Assembly (NCBI GenBank): GCA_030686995.1
Contig: CM060687.1
Location: 168,254,090-168,318,089, forward strand
From: Artemisia argyi
Lineage: Eukaryota; Streptophyta; Magnoliopsida; Asterales; Asteraceae
DNA length: 64,000 bases
Direction: 5' to 3'
The notes below the pieces were generated by a model. It ran no database searches, was not told where the DNA came from, and saw only the letters and a list, made by a program, of their open reading frames with translations. A program made the translations under genes and the position numbers. Positions within the stretch are counted from its first letter, which is position 1. Each line of letters starts with the position of its first letter. Of this stretch, positions 50,666-63,252 are shown one piece after another.

Positions 50666-51149
50666 GTTATTACAGTAATAGTTTAATAAATCAAATCAAG
50701 TGTTATCACATGAAGAAGTTCCTTTTGAACAATTAACCAGAAGTTGGATTAGTGATAATTTTTTTCGTTTAGCATAAAGTTGAGTTAATTGCAGAGGAAA
50801 AGACAAGAGACGTAACTCTTGTGCTTAAAAACATGCCTAACAAGTGGATTTAGACAAGTGTCAAAATAGAAAGTGGAAATGAATAAAGATAAAATGTGAA
50901 GAAGTGGGTCCTTTTGATTTCACAAATCAGATGATGAAATATGTTTAGTCATGTTTTTATGCATGTCAATCAAGGCTCTCATTTAAAATATTTATATTTG
51001 TAATTTTCACCATAAGAAACCGATTTGTAGTGTATTTTCTAAAAATTATCAAATTTTACCCCTCGACTATAACTTTCTGGCACCGCCCTGATTAATCGTC
51101 AATACCTCCTTTACTAGGAGGGTCTTTGGCTTAGCTTATTTGACAGACT

Positions 51150-51300
51150 TATTAACTTATTGAAAATTTGATAGCTCATAAGCTCAACTTTTTGGGCTTA
51201 TAAACTTATCACATTGAGCTTACAAACTTTATAAAACTTTGTAAGCTCAAGAAGAAAAACTCGTAAACGAGTTTATAAGCTTATCAAATTTTCAAGTATA
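51150..51300. repeat. Imperfect foldback
   Basis: TTGAAAATTTGATAGCTCAT on the left pairs with ATAAGCTTATCAAATTTTCA on the right. The interior also has inverted AAGCTCA/TGAGCTT blocks. MITE-like; ends not fixed. Confidence 0.5.
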
Positions 51301-51892
51301 ATATAGTTTTTCGAAAAGATTTATAGGATTGTGAGTGAAGTACGCTTTGCCGCAAAGCGAATTCTACTCGTTTCAACCAAGTTAGAGCATTTCAGCGTTA
51401 GCCAAGTAGTCTGACATTTTTGGCCTTTGCATTTTTGTGCTTGGTGGTTAATGATAGAAGGGATAGCAAAAGAATGAATGTGTAACAAACTAATAATTAA
51501 TCCATCTGCACACAATATTTTACAGCAAACAAATTCTGTTTAATTTGTTTGACACCGAAATTGAAATACTAGACACCAACTTGTCTAATTCAACTTGGCC
51601 GAATTTTTACACTTCGGCTAACAACTCTGTTAAACTTATATTCACAACTGCACTATGTGTCGATAAAGTTACACAAAACTAAAAACTGCGCACTTTTAAC
51701 AGCAGACATCAATTTACATGAACATCAGATACAATTTATTCAGGATGTGAGCGTCTGCAGCATCTGCAACGGCGTGATCAAGCTGATCAAACATGGTCCA
51801 CTCATTCCTTCTAGAAGTATATCATATATTCTTGATCATAAGTTATTTGATCATTCTTTCTTGAGCTTTATGAGTTCAACGGTGAAATGGGC
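51301..51892. other. 3' flank of FZR, non-coding
   Basis: No gene. Contains the 3' UTR of the FZR transcript on the minus strand. Confidence 0.4.
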
Positions 51893-54800
51893 TTAACGTA
51901 TGTGTGTTCTTCCGAAAGATGATGCACCAATTTCACTCTCGGTATTCTGCATAACATTAAATATACATATGTATTGGAGTCAAATGTGTTGCGTTACAAC
52001 TTCTAGAGAAAAAAAAATCGTCTGCATTAAATAATGGGTGGAATTATTAGGGCAAATTTAACGTACTTTGCAAATTGGTTCAATTTGGTAATTGGTAATT
52101 GTCCTAGTTTGGTAGACACCGGCTAGTTTGGTAATTGATGTTTTATTTGCTCCTATTTGGTAATTATTTGGTGGTTACTATTTTACACTACAATTATGAA
52201 ACTAGCTGGTATAAATAACTTTAACTACCAGGTTGGAACATAAATAGATATAACTACTGAATTAGACCATCTCGAAAAGTACGTTGCTGATTTATGGAAT
52301 TTGCTCTAACTTAAAAAGTCAAAGTTGACTTCATAGGGACGGAGGAAATACAAGGTAATGTCCTGTGATCGACTATATATTACCTGAGATTTAGGTGAGG
52401 GAAACACGTTCCAAAATCGAAGTGTTTCATCTCCAGCTCCCGTCACAATTGTCTGCAAAAAGCCATTATTCCATGTTAAATTCATGATAACTGGTCCCTA
52501 AACTTAAGACAACAAACAGAATTAAAAATAATAATAAAAAATACCTGTCCGTCAGGTGAGATTGCAAGGTAGAGGACTCTATATGTATGCCCAGTAAGTG
52601 TCGCAAGCTGCATCGCCGATTAAAAATTTAAAGTAAAGGAAGTTAGCATAAACTGCACAAAGTATGCAAATGTACTGCGAAAAGTAAAAGGTGGCAATTT
52701 TGACCCATTTGCTTTTGAATGGTAAAACCAAAACATATTTAACGGGTCAAATGGGTAGATTCGCCCAAAGCGCATTATTGAAATTAATATATTGAAAAAA
52801 TTGGTCATTTTATTAAGAAAAGCATATTATCACCAACTGTTTATATAAGAATTCAAAAAATTTACAAGTATTTCGGGTCAATCCAAACTGTTTCAACCCG
52901 TATGTTTTGACTCGACCCATTAATATCTCTACTACAGATGATATACAGATTTAGCAACCTAATATAACGTTGACTATCTGCTAAACATATTTATCTCTAT
53001 TCTCAAGCTGAAGATTATGGTAAAAAAATATTGTTCAAATTGGTGAACCCTGATCATTGTTTTATTAAATTGTTAAATGACTGATCATGCATTTTTTTCC
53101 TTTAGATAACCATATTGTTATTAAAAAAGTTACCTTGGACATAGTAGGGTATCTCCAAACAATAATCTGGTTTTGGGAATATCCATGGGTGCTCACGAGT
53201 TCATTCACATTCTTTGACCATACGAGATTGCACACCTGCCATTGTAACAACACACGGAGTTAGCAGTCTGTTTATCAGTGATTGTTTTGTATGATCGTAA
53301 TGGATAGCTTTCACTGGAATTTCATCAAAAAGGAAATGTAGCAACAAATTTGGAACATCCCGAATTTGATATTTGTTGCAATGTTCAAGGAACCAAAAAG
53401 GTAATGGATAACAAAATAGAACTAGGATTCACAGAAAACACGTTTGGCAACTTCTAATATTTACAAAGGATCCGCAGTAGGGATATTCATTTATACATGT
53501 TTGTCTTCTCGACTTTAAGGAATGGAAAAGGAAGGGATGCGATGGGTAAATTTACAAAGGTTTTTGACAGAGGGAGTGGAGACTACAACAATTATTGAAC
53601 TTTACTGGCATATCAACAATTATTGGTTCACTTCTGATCCAATAAGCATAATCATGATTTACACATTAAGGAACTGTGAAGTACAAGAATGTTACCTGGC
53701 TACCGGTATCCATGCAGCTCAGGTGAGAATTAGTGGTTGTGTTCCAAAATCGTATACATCGATCTGCAGTACCTCCACCGGATGCCAAGAGTCCATGAAC
53801 ATGCGGAGACCATGCAATTGCTTTCACAGCAGCCGTATGCTCACAATATTTCAGGACAGGTTGTGTCGAATGTTGGTTCCAAACAAAAAGCTGCACGAAA
53901 TCAAAAAATATGTCATTAATTACTCACCCAAAAATAATAATAGAAGATATGTATATTAATTACTTACCCTGTTATCATTTCCGCCAGATGCTAATTCGCG
54001 ATTATCATATGACCACTTGAGTCCACATACCTACAATTCACGTGTCAATAATTGAGATGATATTATAAGAAAGAAATCAAAGAAAGTTTTTAAAAAAATT
54101 CTATAGTAACAAATAAAAGATTTACATGATGTAAAATAGCTTACCTCTGATTTATGACCGCTTAATTTACTAACAAAATCTTCTTGTGCACGAGGATCAC
54201 GTAGAAGAATACTTTTATCCCGACTTCCTGAAGACAACATAGACGAACTCCAAGCTAAGGCGCCAACACGTAATCTATGTCCTTCCATTGTTCTTACTCT
54301 CTTACAACGAGCAGCGTCCCAAATCTGGAACAAAAAGAACACCATCATTCAATATGCTAAGATACAACCATCACGTTTAAGTATATATAACAGAACAATA
54401 CTATAAAATTATTGACATTACCTGAACTTTACCGTTGCTAGTCCCAACAGCAAGACTAGTCCCCCGTTGCGCCCACCCAACCGAACACACACTATCATCA
54501 TTCCCCAAATCACACAACTTCGTCACCTGCATTTGCATTAAAGTTCGATTATCAATAATAGTAACAAATATAATCTTATAAAAAGTAGACCTTAAAGTTT
54601 GAAATTTACCTTACTACTGCAAGCATTCCATAAATAAACACAATTCCCCAATCCAACAGCCAACACGTTGTGAGAAGACCAATCAACAAGATTCAAATAA
54701 AAGTCATCTTGCAACGCCGGTGCATCCAAAACCTACAACCAACACAAAGTCCAACATATTAGTCCCAATCCAGTACTTAACAAATAGAATATTATTTTTT

Positions 54801-57206
54801 TCAAATCAACCAAAAATCACAACCCACAATGGTATCCCATACTAATATCCCAAAAACTAGCATAACGGTGTTATGATCAATAGCAACAAGTTTATGGTGA
54901 ATGAACCAAACAATTTGCCAATTTACTTAGCCTATTTTATGATAAAGTTACTGACTTGCATACATATTTCTAGTCAAATAAGAGGGTCTCCGGGGACTGC
55001 ATTTTGGAGTAGATTATCCAATTATTGCATTTTGAAACGCAGATAATCAGAAAAAGTGTGGCATATCATTTGAAACAATGTGATTATCTATGTTTTCTTA
55101 GAAACAAAAACAGCAAAAGAAAAGCAACTTTCTTTAGTGAAACGGATCAAACGTAATTCCAAACATCCCCTAAATTACCAAACCCGTTTTCAAATTCAGC
55201 ACGATCACCAAAACAAACCACATTGCTATCCAAAATTTCTAGTTCTGAGGAAATAATTATAATCCAAGTTTATTTTCTTACCTATTGCTAATCTACTAAA
55301 TTACCAACATTTAGACAACTATCTAACAAATTATCGAGCAAAATTACCAAAACAAATAATAAGAGTGTTTCAGGGACTGCATTTTAAAGTAGACTATCCA
55401 ATTATTACATTTGCAAAGCCCGGATAATCAGAAAAAATATGGAAAATCACTTGAAATAACATGATGATCCACGTATTCTTAGAAACAAAAGACAGTTTTG
55501 AAAAAGCAACTTTCTTTTGTAAAACGAATCGGTTCAACACAATCCCATACATGCCCTAAATTCTTATAGGTTATGTGTCTACTAAATTACCAAATTACAA
55601 TTTCCAGAAGAAAGTACAATTAGCAACCACCCAACACATTATCGAGTACAATTACCAAAACAAACAATAACAGTTAAAATAGCAACTTTCTTTTGTGAAA
55701 CGGATCAAACGCAATTCCAAAACATACCGCATTGCTATTCTAGATTTCTAGTCCTAACGAAATATCATAATCAAGTCCATTTTCTTAACTATTGCTAATC
55801 TATTAAATTACCAGCATTTAGAAAACTATCTGACACATCATCCGATTATTGCATTTGGAAAGAGCAGATAATCAGGAAAAAAAATGTGGAAAATCACTTG
55901 AAATAACGTATTCTTAGAAACAAAAAAGAGTTTTGAAAAGTAACTTTCTTTTGTAAAACGGATCAAACGCAATTCCAAATATCCCCTAAATTACCAAAAC
56001 CTATTTTCAAAATCTCCTAAGTTACCAACACCCAATAAACTACATACAATTACCGGCCAGACACATTATCGAGTACAATTACCAAAACAAACAATAACAA
56101 TTAAAAAAAAAAAAAAAAAGCAACTTTCTTTTGTGAAACGGCTCAAACGCAATTCCAAAACATACCAAATTGCTATTCTAGACTTCTAGTCCTAACAATT
56201 GCTAACCTACTAAATTACCAACATTTATCAAGCACAATTACTAAAACAAACAATAATAATAAAAAAAGCAGCTTTCTTTTGTAAAAGGGATCAAACGCAA
56301 TTCCAAAACATACGACATTGCTATTCTAGATTTCTAGTACTAACGAAATATCAAAATCAAGTCTATTTTCTTAACAATTGCTAACCTACTAAATTACCAA
56401 CATTTATCAAGCACAATTACCAAAACAAACAATAATAATAAAAAAAGCAACTTTCTTTTGTAAAACGGATCAAAATGCAATTCCAAAACATACGGCATTG
56501 CTATTCTAGATTTCTAGTCCTAACGAACTATCATAATCAAGTCTATATTCTTAACTATTGCTAACCTACTAAATTACCAACATTTATCGAGCACCATTAC
56601 GAAAAGAAAACAAACCTTATAAGGAGATCTAGGACAATTAACTTTCTTTCGCTTAACTATTGCTAACCTACTAAATCACCAAAAACATTTATCAAGCACA
56701 ATTACGAAAACAAAAAGGGTCACCTTATAAGGAGATCTAGGAACTTTCCTAGGCGCCTTAACGGGACTATTCACAAAACCACCACCAGCAACATTACCAT
56801 CCTCCTCACCCGAAAACAAATCCAACCCATCAATCCTCACTCTAGTCTCACTCTTAAACCTAAAGATATTCCTATTCACATTCCCCCCATTCCCAAACAC
56901 CCCCCTCTTATCCGGTGTACCAGGACAAAACCCTCCAACATCAAGATCAGACCCAAACAAAGCCTTCCTCAAAAGCGCGGTATACGCCGCAGAAGACGAC
57001 GTCGTTTCGTCGTTGTTATTGGGTGATGGAGATGATGAGGTGGCGGGTGGGGTTTGAGGGGGGGTTGTGATGTTGAAAAGGTTGAAATTTGAAGCGGATC
57101 GAGATGGGATGAATCGGTCTGAGTAGATTGTGCGGGAGGGTGATGGGTGGTAGTACGATGATGGTCGTTTTTTAAGGTTGTTGTCGTTGTTAATGTCTGT
57201 GTTCAT
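51893..57206 (-). CDS. FZR: CDC20/FZR-type APC/C activator (CCS52-like), complete
   Basis: WD40 adaptor that brings substrates such as cyclins to the anaphase-promoting complex. In plants CCS52/FZR proteins drive mitotic exit and endoreduplication. Ten exons, all phase 0 and GT-AG: 57206-56724, 54732-54610, 54526-54422, 54324-54145, 54030-53968, 53890-53696, 53235-53134, 52607-52545, 52452-52384, 51946-51893; 478 residues, standard length. Seen: C-box DRFIPSR (30-36), a Ser/Pro-rich N-terminus, the [13 protein letters not shown] entry to the propeller, seven WD repeats ([49 protein letters not shown]), and the C-terminal Ile-Arg tail (GRTHIR) that docks on the APC/C. His replaces the usual Thr in that tail. 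The N-terminus suggests the CCS52B/FZR3 branch, which is uncertain. Exon 10 is only 54 nt after a long AT-rich intron. Confidence 0.95.
54733..56723 (-). repeat. FZR intron 1 with an array of degenerate ~150-250-bp repeats
   Basis: At least seven copies of a unit start with CAACTTTCTTTTGTAAAACG-type sequence (near 55123, 55506, 55682, 55931, 56119, 56267, 56446). They run through CAAACGCAATTCCAAAACAT, TTGCTATTCTAGATTTCTAG and CTAAATTACCAACATTTATC. An extra copy next to exon 1 carries a duplicate of the exon-1 end and a second donor-like site (56616-56640). Confidence 0.8.
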
Positions 57207-57341
57207 GTTTGATTAAGATTTGGTTTTGGTTTGGTTTGTTGGGTGGTTGGTTTTTTTAAGGATGTGTGATGATGGGGTGTGATGGTTTTATGGTTTTTTT
57301 TTTACCGGGAAGGGAGGGTGGTAAAGTGTAAATATGTAGCG

Positions 57342-57355
57342 ATTTCCCGGGAAAT
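57342..57355. promoter_or_regulatory. E2F-like palindrome upstream of FZR
   Basis: ATTTCCCGGGAAAT contains TTTCCCGG on both strands, fitting the E2F/DP consensus WTTSSCSS, 136-149 bp upstream of the FZR start codon. E2F control would suit a cell-cycle gene. Function is inferred. Confidence 0.45.
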
Positions 57356-58852
57356 AATTGTATTTTATTGCCTAAATACTGTATAAAATTATGTAGTACT
57401 ATATTTTTTTCAAATCAACCAAAAATCACAACCGACAACGGGAGATAACGTAAAAAAAAATGACTAACGATTCAAATACCGTTAGTCCTGAAGGCTAATG
57501 GTTTAACATTATCAATCTCGTTAGTTCTCATGGTTAACGAGGGATGTAGAGTGGCAAACGTTTACTTAACGGGTGATGTATTTTGCCAACAATTTCTGAC
57601 AGGGATGTAAGATGCTAAAATGTGTAAACCACTAGGATGTATTTTGCAGTTTACTCTTAAATGAATCTCATGGCTTTTAGTGCCGGTTAGCAACTGAATT
57701 TACAACACTCGTTCACAATATGTACCAAAAAGAACCGTCCAATTAACTTCGTAATAAAGTGTAGACTTGTTTTTATCGTATAAGTAGTTGCAATTAGATT
57801 TATATCCCTTTCTGACTTTGTCTATATGACTAAAGAATGGACACCCTTTCCTAAGTACACTACCACAAATATATAAATCCATGGTTTATGACAAAATCGG
57901 ATGTAAATTATCAGCAATGTAAATATCGTGGCTAATTATTCATAAAAATCATTAACTCTTGTCTTATAACAATTTCCCAAATAACTAACGTCAAGAATCT
58001 ACTTCATGAAAATCGAACATTGATATAAACTGTTTCCTTCGGTTATTTAATAGATTTAGATCGCACATGTTAAGGGTTCATTTGTACAAGACGAGTTTTT
58101 TTTTTTGTACCTTTACGCCAATACATATATTATCAAAAATGTTTGACGACAAAGGCCAAAACAAGAGATTTTACCATGCCAACGTCTAAGCCACACCAAG
58201 TAAAAAGTACTCAAATTAAAGGATATGATAAAGCCTCAACTTGTGTTTAGCAAAACTAAGTGTAATATTGAAGTTAAATCTGAATCTAGAGTTTATGATC
58301 TAAGAGCTTACCTTTTTGGCATTTTTTTATTGGTTTTGTTGGTCAAAAGAAGCTTGCATATTGAAGAAACTTACTTTTTTTTGTAGAATTATAAAGTTAG
58401 GCCCTCACAAGTTTGTTGTTATGTGCACAATGCACATAATGAAATCAGCTCAAAGTTACTGTAAAGTTTCAAAGATTGTAAATCAACGATATATGTGAAA
58501 ACTTCTTAAACATTATAGAGGGAAAAACTTTTAATTATGTTTATCAAAACATAGATTTTTATGTTTTTTACTGATAGCAAAATAGTCTCTTGTTTTTCTT
58601 GATTTATCATCCTTTGTCCTCTACTAAAATTTTATCTCCACCTTCAATTAATATTCACAAAGGCCATCTCCTAATTTATTTGATTATTTATAGGCTTGAC
58701 ATTTTATACATATAATTATTTTATACCTCTAGAATTTGGAATATTACAGATCATTAGACTTCAAAGATTCTAAATTAGAGTACATGCACATAGTTTATGA
58801 CACCATCTGCCGTTTCTGGACTACAATACATTAACATGTTCATGTTGAATTT
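57356..58852. other. Intergenic, no gene seen
   Basis: AT-rich. A ~40-bp stretch at 57409-57445 (CAAATCAACCAAAAATCACA) repeats one in FZR intron 1 (54801-54838). Nothing else recognised. Confidence 0.4.
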
Positions 58853-59542
58853 TTTTTAGAAAGGCAACAATTTATAAACACCACAAAGAAAAAACAAAGA
58901 TATAATACATGGCGTCTCACCTCAATTAACAAGCTAATTAAAAGAGGACGAGACCCAAAAGATAAAAACAATAATACAACAAAATACCATCACACTATCT
59001 TCACATATCAAATGCCTATCACATGAGCTAGCTCACTACATAAATAAATAACCAATTACTTAGACCAAACTCACAACTAAATATACAGCCTACCAGTGCA
59101 TAAATAAATAACAAATCCCATTTGAACTAATGCTCACCATTGTCCAGTTGCTGTCCAAAACCACATTGGTAGACATCTAAAAATTCTTTCGAGCCAAACT
59201 GGTCTTGAAGGGGAATTGAAACAAACTTGCAGCCACAAACCCACTTAACAGTAGCACATCAAGAGTTGCATCTGCGCACAAATACATATCAGTAGCACAA
59301 AACTTAGTTGCAGCTGTACGCAAACACAAATCTGATGGAGAAAAAATTCATTGTAGCCGAATGTTTATAGGGTCCCATAACCATTGATGCCACTCTATCG
59401 CCTATTATTTATTTGATCTTCGAATGATCCACTCGTAGCTTTTCAACTGAATATCTTGAACAATCTTGTTGGTACTTGAAATTTTATTATCAAACACACG
59501 TGCGTTTCTTTCTTTCCAAATAAAGTACCCGGTAGTCCATAT

Positions 59543-60183
59543 CTAGGATGCTCGGACTCGGGTACGTGTCCAAGGGTCGGACCTTTCAAGATATGATTTC
59601 AAGGATTCGTGAACTCGTTTTGAAAGAGTCCAAATTTTGAATATGGACTCGGGGACACGGGGTATTATAATTCATAATTATATGTTATAAAAAAAATTAA
59701 TTGAAATTTGAAAACCCACAAACTAATAAAAGTAAATAATTAAGAGTAAATAATTAAGTTTGCATTGAAAACTTAAGATTGCATTGAAAACAACAATAAT
59801 AGTAATATGTATACTAAATAAAATAATACTCCTACAGTAATAAATATTGTAGTTAATCAAAAAGATAGTAGCTGTTGAAAACTGAAAAGTCAATAACATT
59901 AAAGTCACTCGTCCTTTTTTCCATTTTTTTCTCTTTCTTCAGTATTTCATCTTCTTCTTCCCTTATTCTTTTCTCCATGAACATAAATTTTTCAACCAAA
60001 AGTTTAATAGTTGCTATCAAAATCATATTTTTATACACTAGTTAGCCCCTGATCTTCATCTTCGGGGAACAGCCGCGTCCACTTTCTCCTCCCCGCGTCC
60101 CGTCCGGATTCCACACCGGTACCCGCGTCGCACCGGGTCGACACCGGTACGCCGGGGATGTTAGCCGAGTCCGAGCTTCCCAG
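59543..60183. mobile_element. hAT-type non-autonomous element (641 bp) inside the LINE
   Basis: Ends CTAGGATGCTCGGACTCGG and, from the other side, CTGGGAAGCTCGGACTCGG (17 of 19 match), with a perfect 8-bp duplication GTCCATAT at 59535-59542 and 60184-60191. Reading the LINE across one copy of the duplication gives an unbroken frame (VIWTTGYFIWKERN), proving the insertion. GC-rich ends with CGGGTAC/GTACCGG blocks and an AT-rich core; no transposase. Confidence 0.93.
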
Positions 60184-60997
60184 GTCCATATAACCGCTTG
60201 CCAAACACGAGCTAAGAAGATAGGGACCGTTTCCGTTTGATGAAAAGAATTCATCAATAGAGAAAGCATTAACACCCCCCCCCCCCCCACCTTCCACCAA
60301 TTAAACGTTTTTTTCCCAAACACTCTTAGCTAACTCACACGTAATCAAATTATGAGTGCATGTTTCCACAATATTATTACAACACGGACAAAGAACCGAA
60401 TCCAAATCGACACCTCTCCTATCAAGCTCCACACGAACCGGAAGCCTACCTCTTAACGCCATCCACACGAAGATGTTTATTTTCTTAGGCACCATCTTGT
60501 TCCAAAGTGTTTCTTGACCTCCATTATCCGAACATAGAATCATTTCCTCAATCATTCCTGATAACTCTTTAACCGTGAACTCACCATCTTCACTAAGCGA
60601 CCACCTCCATCGATCCCTACAATCATTAGAAATACAAACATGTTGTAAAGTGCCTAAAAGATCTTCAAACTCCTTAGTAACTCTTCATCTAACAATTCTA
60701 ACCCAATCCCATTCCCATACCCAACTATTATTTGCCCACCTCCCTCTTTCCATCACGCTAGCCTCCTTCCTCCTATCTAGATGATATAACCTAGGAAATC
60801 GATCACAAAGCCTTCGATTGTCCACCCATCGATCTACCCAAAACCTAATATCCCTCCCATCCACCACAACCCCAACACAAGAAGATGAAAGCTCAATCCC
60901 CAACCCATCAATTTCTACTCCTATTTTAACTATATCGCTCCACACCCCACCCCTATTCCCCTCTCCACCCATTGCCCTAACATCCCCTAATTTAACT

Positions 60998-63252
60998 ATG
61001 TCACACTGAAATTGGTTTTTAACATAATTTTGAAAGTGCAAGAATTTATCAAGCATGTCAGATTTGTTACGAAGAGGGTAAATCCATAGATAATGAGAAA
61101 AATGATCAAGAAATAAGACGTAGTATTTAAAACCACTTTTACTAAGAATGGGGGATGTCCATAAGTCGGAATGGATAATGTCCAAAAAATTTGTAACAAT
61201 AGAATTAGAACTCTGAAAGGGAAGCTTCACATGTTTTCCAAGTTGGCATGCATGACAAATATGTGGAGACTTTTCTTTATTACAAGAAATAAATTGACGG
61301 GAAATAAGAGACCGTAGCACTTCGTCACCGGGATGACCGAGACGTTGGTGCCACGTAGAGGAGCTTGTTGAGAGAAGAGTAGTAGGTGTGAACGACGGCT
61401 TGCTAACGGGATAGAGATCTCCCGAACTATTACATCGAAGGAGGATATGGCGAGTCCAGAAGTTCTTCACAGAAAAACCAAAAGTGTCAAATTTGACAGT
61501 GCAATTATTATCTCTGGTGAATTGACGCACAGAAATTAGATTTTTAATAATATTTGGGGTGACAAGAACATTATGAAGATGCAATGGACGATGAGTAGAT
61601 GAAATAATGCTATGTCCATTGTTAGTAACGGGAATGAAATTTCCATCACCAACGTGTACAGATGGGAATAAATGTTTGTTAAAAATTGTACTTAAATTAC
61701 TTGCTTTAGAGTTTAAATGAGAAGAGGCACCTGTATCCATATTCCACGTAGGGTCTTGGAGTGTCATGGTGCTAAACGCACTAGGAAGTGAGGTAGCTTG
61801 TGACGGGTAAAGTGCGGGTGCGGGACCAAGAATGCTGTGTTGGTTGGCGGGCTGAGCAGATGGCTGGAATTGCTGTTGGGCTGGTGTAAACTGTTGTTGG
61901 GCTGGTAGTGGGTTATGGGCTATAGGGGTGGTGTAGTGTTGCTGAAATATTGGTGTAGTGTAGGCTTGTGGTGTTACTGTACGTGGAGTGTACATAGGTT
62001 GTGGATTGAAGTGGGCCAAACGAGAGTTATAAAAACCTGGTGAGGCCCATGTGATATTGTTTTGGTTAAGCAGTGAATGGCTAGAAGGTTTAATAGTATT
62101 CGCCCCTGTTGTATTTTTTGATTGTAAACCCGCACGGTTACGGTGGTCATGAATAAATTTGCAACGGTCACCGAACTTGCACATCCCTTTATTAAAATGG
62201 TTACATAATTGCGGTAAATTTGGAGGCTTAGTAGATTGAGTGTTTGTGTTACCTTTGGGTGCCGACGAATTGGTGGCCACAAGAATAGTAGGCGAGGAAG
62301 AGCTAGTATCAAAAGTGGAGGAGGACTTGGTTTGGTCATTCAATTCAGACTCTTCAAGTAACAACATATTCCTTGCCGTTTCAAATGTTGGTAGAGGCTC
62401 TCGATGACGGATAATTTTGACAATTGTGGCAAAACGAGAGTCAAGTCCATTAACCGCATATATGACCAAATTCTTCTCACTAACCGAAGAACCAAGATTC
62501 TTAAGCCTATCCGCCATAGACTTTATTTTGGTGCAATAGTCATTGATAGACATCGAACCAATCTTGATAGAACGGAGTTCATTATCAAGAGTAATTGCCT
62601 TAGCATCTTTGTTATCATGAAATAGTTTTTCAAGATGGTCCCATAAATCCTTTGCATTACCCGGTGTAGACACGACTTGCTCTTGGAGAGAATCACATAA
62701 GGATCCAAGGATCCACATCTTGATGAGATCATCAAGTTTGCACCATTCTGGATCAGGAGCTCTAGGTGAGGCCTCGTTTGGTTTGGTTTCGATGTGTGAC
62801 TTGAGGCCAAGACTTCCAAGGTGTATTTTGAAGAAAGAACTCCAAGAATTATAATTGTGTTTATCAAGGTTTAATTTAACGGGGACTTTGTTTGTTATGC
62901 TAAAAAGGGATTAGTTTATCGGCGGTTGTAGGTGGAGGAGGTGGAGGAGTTGCTTCATCACTGGCCATTGTTGCCGATATTTTTGGTAAGGTTTATTGAA
63001 GATGCGGCTGAGAGGATGGGGAGGGGAGGGAGGATCGATATTAGGGAGAGAAAAATTAGGAGAATTATTTACTGGCTTGATACCATATTGAATGAGTAAT
63101 TTTCATTGATTGATATTGTTACAGTACACAATACAGAACATATATAGATATGTTGCAAAGTTATTTTTGGTAAGAGATAATCACCCATAATTCATGGTGG
63201 TATACAGCTAATTGATTGAATGGTTATCTACTTGAGTACTAATCCATAAACA
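60998..63252 (-). mobile_element. Truncated Ty1/copia element: 5' LTR, gag, protease, start of integrase
   Basis: Inserted in the LINE. A 164-bp 5' LTR (63252-63089, TG..CA) is followed by a TGGTATCAAGCC primer site. Gag starts at the ATG near 62967, has a one-base frameshift in TTTTT about 65 bases in, then runs open: UBN2-type gag (LWDHLEKLF, SINDYCTKIKSMADRLKNLG), a C-x7-C-x5-C-x3-H zinc finger (CNHFNKGMCKFGDRCKFIH) in place of the usual CCHC knuckle, aspartic protease WNMDTGASSH, pre-integrase HHCC (WHQRLGHP, CHACQLGKH) and the first integrase Asp region. It stops abruptly at about 61000, with no reverse transcriptase, RNase H or 3' LTR, and fuses in frame to LINE sequence. The long ORF at 60685-62718 is thus a chimera of two elements. 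Confidence 0.85.

Noticed and set aside
52310..52350. Second Stowaway MITE
   Set aside because: Only one diverged end-like block (GGGACGGAGGAAATA) is visible, and no matching partner or TA pair was found.
54733..56723. CRISPR-like regular repeats
   Set aside because: Repeat lengths and spacers are irregular, the units are degenerate, and the array lies in a plant intron.
60031..60323. Gly-rich ORFs near 60.1-60.3 kb
   Set aside because: They combine LINE coding, a C14 run and the hAT element end.
60685..62718. 677-codon single gene
   Set aside because: It is a chimera of truncated copia gag-pol and LINE sequence, so it was annotated as two elements rather than one gene.
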